6,332 bases of DNA, from the NCBI GenBank assembly GCA_004376205.1, contig SOKG01000061.1, positions 1-6,332 on the forward strand, given 5' to 3'. Numbering within the stretch: position 1 is the stretch's first letter; every line of letters begins with the position of its first letter. The translations under genes were made by a program, and so were the position numbers. The stretch is from Dehalococcoidia bacterium. Its GTDB lineage: Bacteria; Chloroflexota; Dehalococcoidia; SZUA-161. Shown here piece after piece: positions 5,163 to 6,332 of this stretch. The notes under the pieces were generated by a model. It was not told the DNA's origin, did not search any database, and saw only the letters and a list, made by a program, of their open reading frames with translations.

Positions 5163-6332
5163 TGAACGCTGCGGAGAAGAAGGACAGGATAGATACGATC
5201 ATAAGAGCTTGCCGGGTTATGCAACGGATGAATAAGGCGCGCCCAGATGCGCGCGAGAGCGAGAGAATCTACTACGACATGCTGTCAGACTACTTCACCC
5301 GGCTCCAGAATGCCAAAGACGAAGGCAAGTTCGTAGGGGGCCATACCGTCTTTTTCCCCGCTGAGATACTGTACGCCATGGATATCGTACCGATGCATAC
5401 CGAGACAACCACCTGGATGATATCGCTATTCACAGGTGAGTGCGCAGATCTTCTTTCCGCAGGAGCAGATCTTGGGCTTGCCTCCGAAATATGTACCCCA
5501 CACCGGGGCCTGGCTGGTGCCTTTGCCTCCGGTGCTGTGCCAAGACCCGACGTTATGCTGTGGTCCAACTTAGTATGTGACAATACGGCTAAGAGCGGCG
5601 AGTTGCTCATGGAGATCAATCATTGCCCCGGCTTCTTCCTCGACCATCCTTTCCAGCATAGCGAGGACGAGAGAAAATACCTTGTCGGAGAGCTCGACAG
5701 CTTGATACGTTTCCTCGAAGAGCAGTCGGGGCAGAAAATGGATTGGGAACGGCTCGCAGAGATCATAGCCCGAATGGATAGACAGATTGAGCTCTTCCGC
5801 GAGATTTGTGAACTGCGTAAGGCGGTACCTTCCCCATTCCACACCCAGGGCTTCCTGGAGCTACTGACCATCGACTACCTGTTTCCCGGCCAACCTGAGG
5901 CAATTCACTACCTGGAGACGCTGCGCCAGGAATTAGCTGACAAGGTCAAGAAGGGCGTGGGGGCAGTATCCAATGAGCGTTTTCGTTTGATGAGCTTTTT
6001 CATACCACCAATGTATCTGATCGGATTCCTGGAGAGAATCTCGCAAGAATACGGTGCAGTGAGCGTAACCGAACCCTTCTTCACCTACTGGGGGGAGGGA
6101 AGGCTGGATCCCAACAGGCCTCTGGAGAGCGTGGCCGAGAAGTCCTACATGATTCCCGAAGTTCGCATGTACGGCCCGCTCGACGATCGGGCCTTGAAGA
6201 GTATTGTCGGCTGTGCGGAGCAGTACAAAGTCGATGGCGCGATATATTACGCTGATGTCGGCTGCCGACACACTTGTGCCACAGTCAAGCTTTTCAAAGA
6301 TATCCTGAACGATATGGATGTGCCGATGCTGA
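5159..6332 (+). CDS. Second 2-hydroxyacyl-CoA dehydratase / benzoyl-CoA reductase family subunit (3' partial)
   Basis: This frame has no stop before the window ends and gives 391 visible residues from ATG 5159; ATG 5162 is an equally possible in-frame start. The 5159 ATG overlaps the upstream TGA (ATGA), with GGGAG (5144-5148) ten bases ahead. It is a different member of the same family as its neighbour. Seen from 5159: a helical charged N-terminus; GKFVGGHTVFFPAEILYAMDIVPMH (about 56-80), matching the family's PEEI/hAAG segment; SEICTPHRGLAGAFASGAVPRPD with Cys112; NLVCDNTAKSGE with Cys140; PFFTYWGEGR; and near the edge VDGAIYYADVGCRHTCATVKLFKD with Cys369 and Cys373, then NDMDVPML. Cys112, Cys140 and one of Cys369/373 are the likely [4Fe-4S] ligands. 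In the family the chain ends about 30-60 residues after this point, so little is missing. It probably pairs with the preceding subunit in a heterodimer; a bcrA/bcrD or hgdC/hadI-like activator would be expected nearby. Confidence 0.88.
   Translation, partial: MMNAAEKKDRIDTIIRACRVMQRMNKARPDARESERIYYDMLSDYFTRLQNAKDEGKFVGGHTVFFPAEILYAMDIVPMHTETTTWMISLFTGECADLLSAGADLGLASEICTPHRGLAGAFASGAVPRPDVMLWSNLVCDNTAKSGELLMEINHCPGFFLDHPFQHSEDERKYLVGELDSLIRFLEEQSGQKMDWERLAEIIARMDRQIELFREICELRKAVPSPFHTQGFLELLTIDYLFPGQPEAIHYLETLRQELADKVKKGVGAVSNERFRLMSFFIPPMYLIGFLERISQEYGAVSVTEPFFTYWGEGRLDPNRPLESVAEKSYMIPEVRMYGPLDDRALKSIVGCAEQYKVDGAIYYADVGCRHTCATVKLFKDILNDMDVPML

Noticed and set aside
5290..6271. Minus-strand ORFs opposite the right-hand end
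   Set aside because: The plus strand carries an uninterrupted family-matching frame from 5159 to the edge; the minus-strand frames are its shadows.
1..6332. CRISPR array, insertion sequence with terminal repeats, or toxin-antitoxin pair
   Set aside because: No regularly spaced repeat-spacer pattern, no transposase with flanking inverted repeats, and no pair of small overlapping genes with such motifs was seen.

Overview
The window is bacterial, from a GC-rich anaerobe. A Chloroflexota/Dehalococcoidia-like source fits the UvrA wording, the tRNA-Gly type and the flavodoxin plus HgdB/BcrC-family genes, but this is inference from family resemblance; no marker here fixes the taxonomy.

Layout. 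(1) Positions 1-2693 (+): the excinuclease UvrA, lacking only its N-terminal ~60 residues, which lie upstream of the window. (2) 2717-2830: a tRNA-Gly(CCC) gene with its own near-consensus sigma-70 promoter directly behind uvrA. (3) 2831-3367: about 540 bases without a convincing intact gene and visibly more AT-rich than uvrA. It holds repeated GTTAAC motifs just after the tRNA, a 12-bp palindrome, a possible frameshifted gene remnant on the minus strand, and a candidate promoter reading rightward. (4) 3368-6332 (+): a metabolic cluster. It contains a possible 38-codon leader ORF overlapping the next start, a short-chain flavodoxin, a 377-residue BcrC/HgdB-type subunit of the 2-hydroxyacyl-CoA dehydratase / benzoyl-CoA reductase family, and a second, different subunit of the same family. 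The second subunit overlaps the first by an ATGA junction and runs off the right edge without a stop.

How the genes work together. The two family subunits are translationally coupled and almost certainly form a heterodimer carrying [4Fe-4S] clusters. Enzymes of this family use a low-potential electron, delivered by an ATP-dependent activator that is itself reduced by ferredoxin or flavodoxin. The flavodoxin next door is a plausible electron donor. The order (BcrC-like, then a second subunit) is that of the bcrCBAD-type clusters, so an activator gene may follow outside the window. The substrate cannot be told from sequence alone: a 2-hydroxyacyl-CoA, an aromatic acyl-CoA or something not yet described are all possible. 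The DNA-repair gene and tRNA are housekeeping and appear unrelated to this cluster; the degraded stretch after the tRNA looks like the junction between the two parts.
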